Shown here: positions 62,511 through 64,000 of the stretch, piece after piece
How the letters are laid out: each line of letters opens with the position of its first letter
Numbering within the stretch: position 1 is the first letter of the stretch
DNA from: an uncultured Saccharospirillaceae bacterium
GTDB lineage: Bacteria; Pseudomonadota; Gammaproteobacteria; Pseudomonadales; Oceanobacteraceae
Assembly (NCBI GenBank): GCA_947499545.1
Contig: CANMOZ010000013.1
Location: forward strand, 1-64,000
Length of the DNA stretch: 64,000 nt
Direction of reading: 5' to 3'
Made by a program: the position numbers and the translations under genes
The notes under the pieces: generated by a model
Told to the model about the DNA's origin: nothing
What the model saw: the letters and a program-made list of their open reading frames with translations, nothing else
Database searches by the model: none

Positions 62511-62822
62511 ATGTACGCAGTGGTCGTAACCGGCGGTAAGCAATACCGTGTGGAAGAGGGTCAAACCCTTAAAGTTGAAAAGCTCGAAGTGGCTACTGGT
62601 GAGTCAGTAGAACTTGAGAAAGTGTTGCTGGTAGGCAACGGCGACGACGTAAAAGTTGGCGCGCCCGTTGTTGCAGGTGCCAAGGTGACTGCAGAAGTGG
62701 TAACTCACGGTCGTCACAAGAAAGTGAAAATCTTGAAATTCAAGCGCCGTAAGCATCACATGAAGCAAATGGGTCATCGTCAGTGGTTCACTGAAATCAA
62801 AATCACTGGTATTTCTGCGTAA
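62511..62822 (+). CDS. rplU: 50S ribosomal protein L21
   Basis: A 103-residue ribosomal protein L21, same length as in E. coli. It starts [18 protein letters not shown], which is the family's standard opening, and ends with a basic [30 protein letters not shown] region that contacts 23S rRNA. The start at 62511 is chosen for this reason, with GGAG upstream. It is followed 18 bases later by rpmA. Confidence 0.98.
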   Translation: MYAVVVTGGKQYRVEEGQTLKVEKLEVATGESVELEKVLLVGNGDDVKVGAPVVAGAKVTAEVVTHGRHKKVKILKFKRRKHHMKQMGHRQWFTEIKITGISA

Positions 62823-62840
62823 TTCTGGAGGTAACTGACT

Positions 62841-63098
62841 ATGGCTCACAAGAAGGCCGGTGGTAGTACTCGTAATGGTCGCGACTCGCAGTCGAAACGC
62901 CTTGGTGTAAAAGCTTTTGGTGGTGAAGCGGTGTCTGCTGGCTCAATCATCGTTCGTCAGCGCGGTACTAAAGTACGTGCAGGCGTTAACGTTGGCGTAG
63001 GTAAAGATCATACTTTGTTTGCGAAAATCGATGGTCACGTTAAGTTCGAGACCAAAGACAATCGTAAGCAAGTAAGCATCGAACCCGTTGCGTCTTAA
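62841..63098 (+). CDS. rpmA: 50S ribosomal protein L27
   Basis: An 85-residue ribosomal protein L27. It begins [22 protein letters not shown], the flexible N-terminus that reaches the peptidyl transferase centre, and continues with [23 protein letters not shown]. Ribosome site GGAGG lies close to the ATG. Co-transcribed with rplU. Confidence 0.98.
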   Translation: MAHKKAGGSTRNGRDSQSKRLGVKAFGGEAVSAGSIIVRQRGTKVRAGVNVGVGKDHTLFAKIDGHVKFETKDNRKQVSIEPVAS

Positions 63099-63154
63099 TC
63101 AATTACCTACCGACTCGTCGATCTGATCGATGCTTGGTGGTTATTGAGCAATAG

Positions 63155-63185
63155 AAAGCTCCGCCTCCCAGCGGGGCTTTTTTTA
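63155..63185 (+). terminator. Rho-independent terminator after rpmA
   Basis: AAAGCTCCGC pairs with GCGGGGCTTT across a short loop and is followed by a run of seven Ts. It lies between rpmA and obgE, so obgE probably depends on read-through or its own promoter. Confidence 0.85.
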
Positions 63186-63202
63186 TATGGGTTTTGAGGT
63201 AA

Positions 63203-64000
<798 letters not shown>

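Overview
This window is chromosomal DNA from a gammaproteobacterium, most likely a marine, Oceanospirillales- or Pseudomonas-like organism. The basis is gene content and order: a long-form GAPDH divergent from mfd with csiV immediately after mfd, and ispB divergent from rplU-rpmA-obgE, plus EttA, DsbD, FieF, PAS-GGDEF-EAL and PilZ proteins of gammaproteobacterial type. Species cannot be named from the sequence alone. No rRNA, tRNA or CRISPR array was recognised.

Layout. 1-3 kb: the end of a P2-like prophage tail operon (gpU, gpX, gpD), then a membrane-anchored MlaC-like protein on the opposite strand and a shortened relic of a second gpD gene. 3-8 kb: small unknown genes, an orphan type IV pilin-like protein, an AmiD/AmpDh-type amidase and a large TIG plus cytochrome c lipoprotein. 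8-13.4 kb: a REC-GGDEF diguanylate cyclase and a Fur-controlled haem uptake operon (hmuS-T-U-V). 13.4-19.5 kb: lipoproteins, a LysR regulator and an EamA exporter flanked by two stand-alone CZB zinc-sensor proteins, and a DUF2007 zinc-ribbon protein. 19.5-23.3 kb: an M9 collagenase and a Tat-exported PhoX/DUF839 protein. 23.3-29.8 kb: core genes gap, mfd and csiV. 29.8-38.4 kb: a KAP-type NTPase, a zinc-ribbon membrane protein, an AlkB-type dioxygenase, an outer-membrane protein, FieF, a REC-coiled-coil-membrane protein and an orphan solute-binding protein. 38.4-43.5 kb: a low-coding accessory stretch with a second M9 collagenase, an IS5-family relic, two small secreted proteins, one of them cystatin-like. 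43.5-49.8 kb: PAS-GGDEF-EAL protein, ettA, PilZ, GNAT. 49.8-55.9 kb: a SUKH protein divergent from an RNA-repair pair (RNA ligase and HD-polynucleotide kinase), secreted proteins and an ATPase. 55.9-58.3 kb: a glycan cluster (two glycosyltransferases and a polysaccharide deacetylase). 58.6-64 kb: GNAT, dsbD, ispB, rplU, rpmA and the 5' part of obgE.

How they work together. The haem genes form one iron-responsive unit. Three proteins (REC-GGDEF, PAS-GGDEF-EAL, PilZ) belong to cyclic-di-GMP signalling. The collagenases, cystatin-like protein, PhoX-like protein and orphan binding proteins suggest a life degrading organic particles or host tissue. The RNA ligase/HD-Pnk pair is a compact end-healing and sealing module. 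The least explained items are the MlaC-like protein inside the prophage, the paired single-domain CZB proteins and the cystatin-like protein next to a collagenase.
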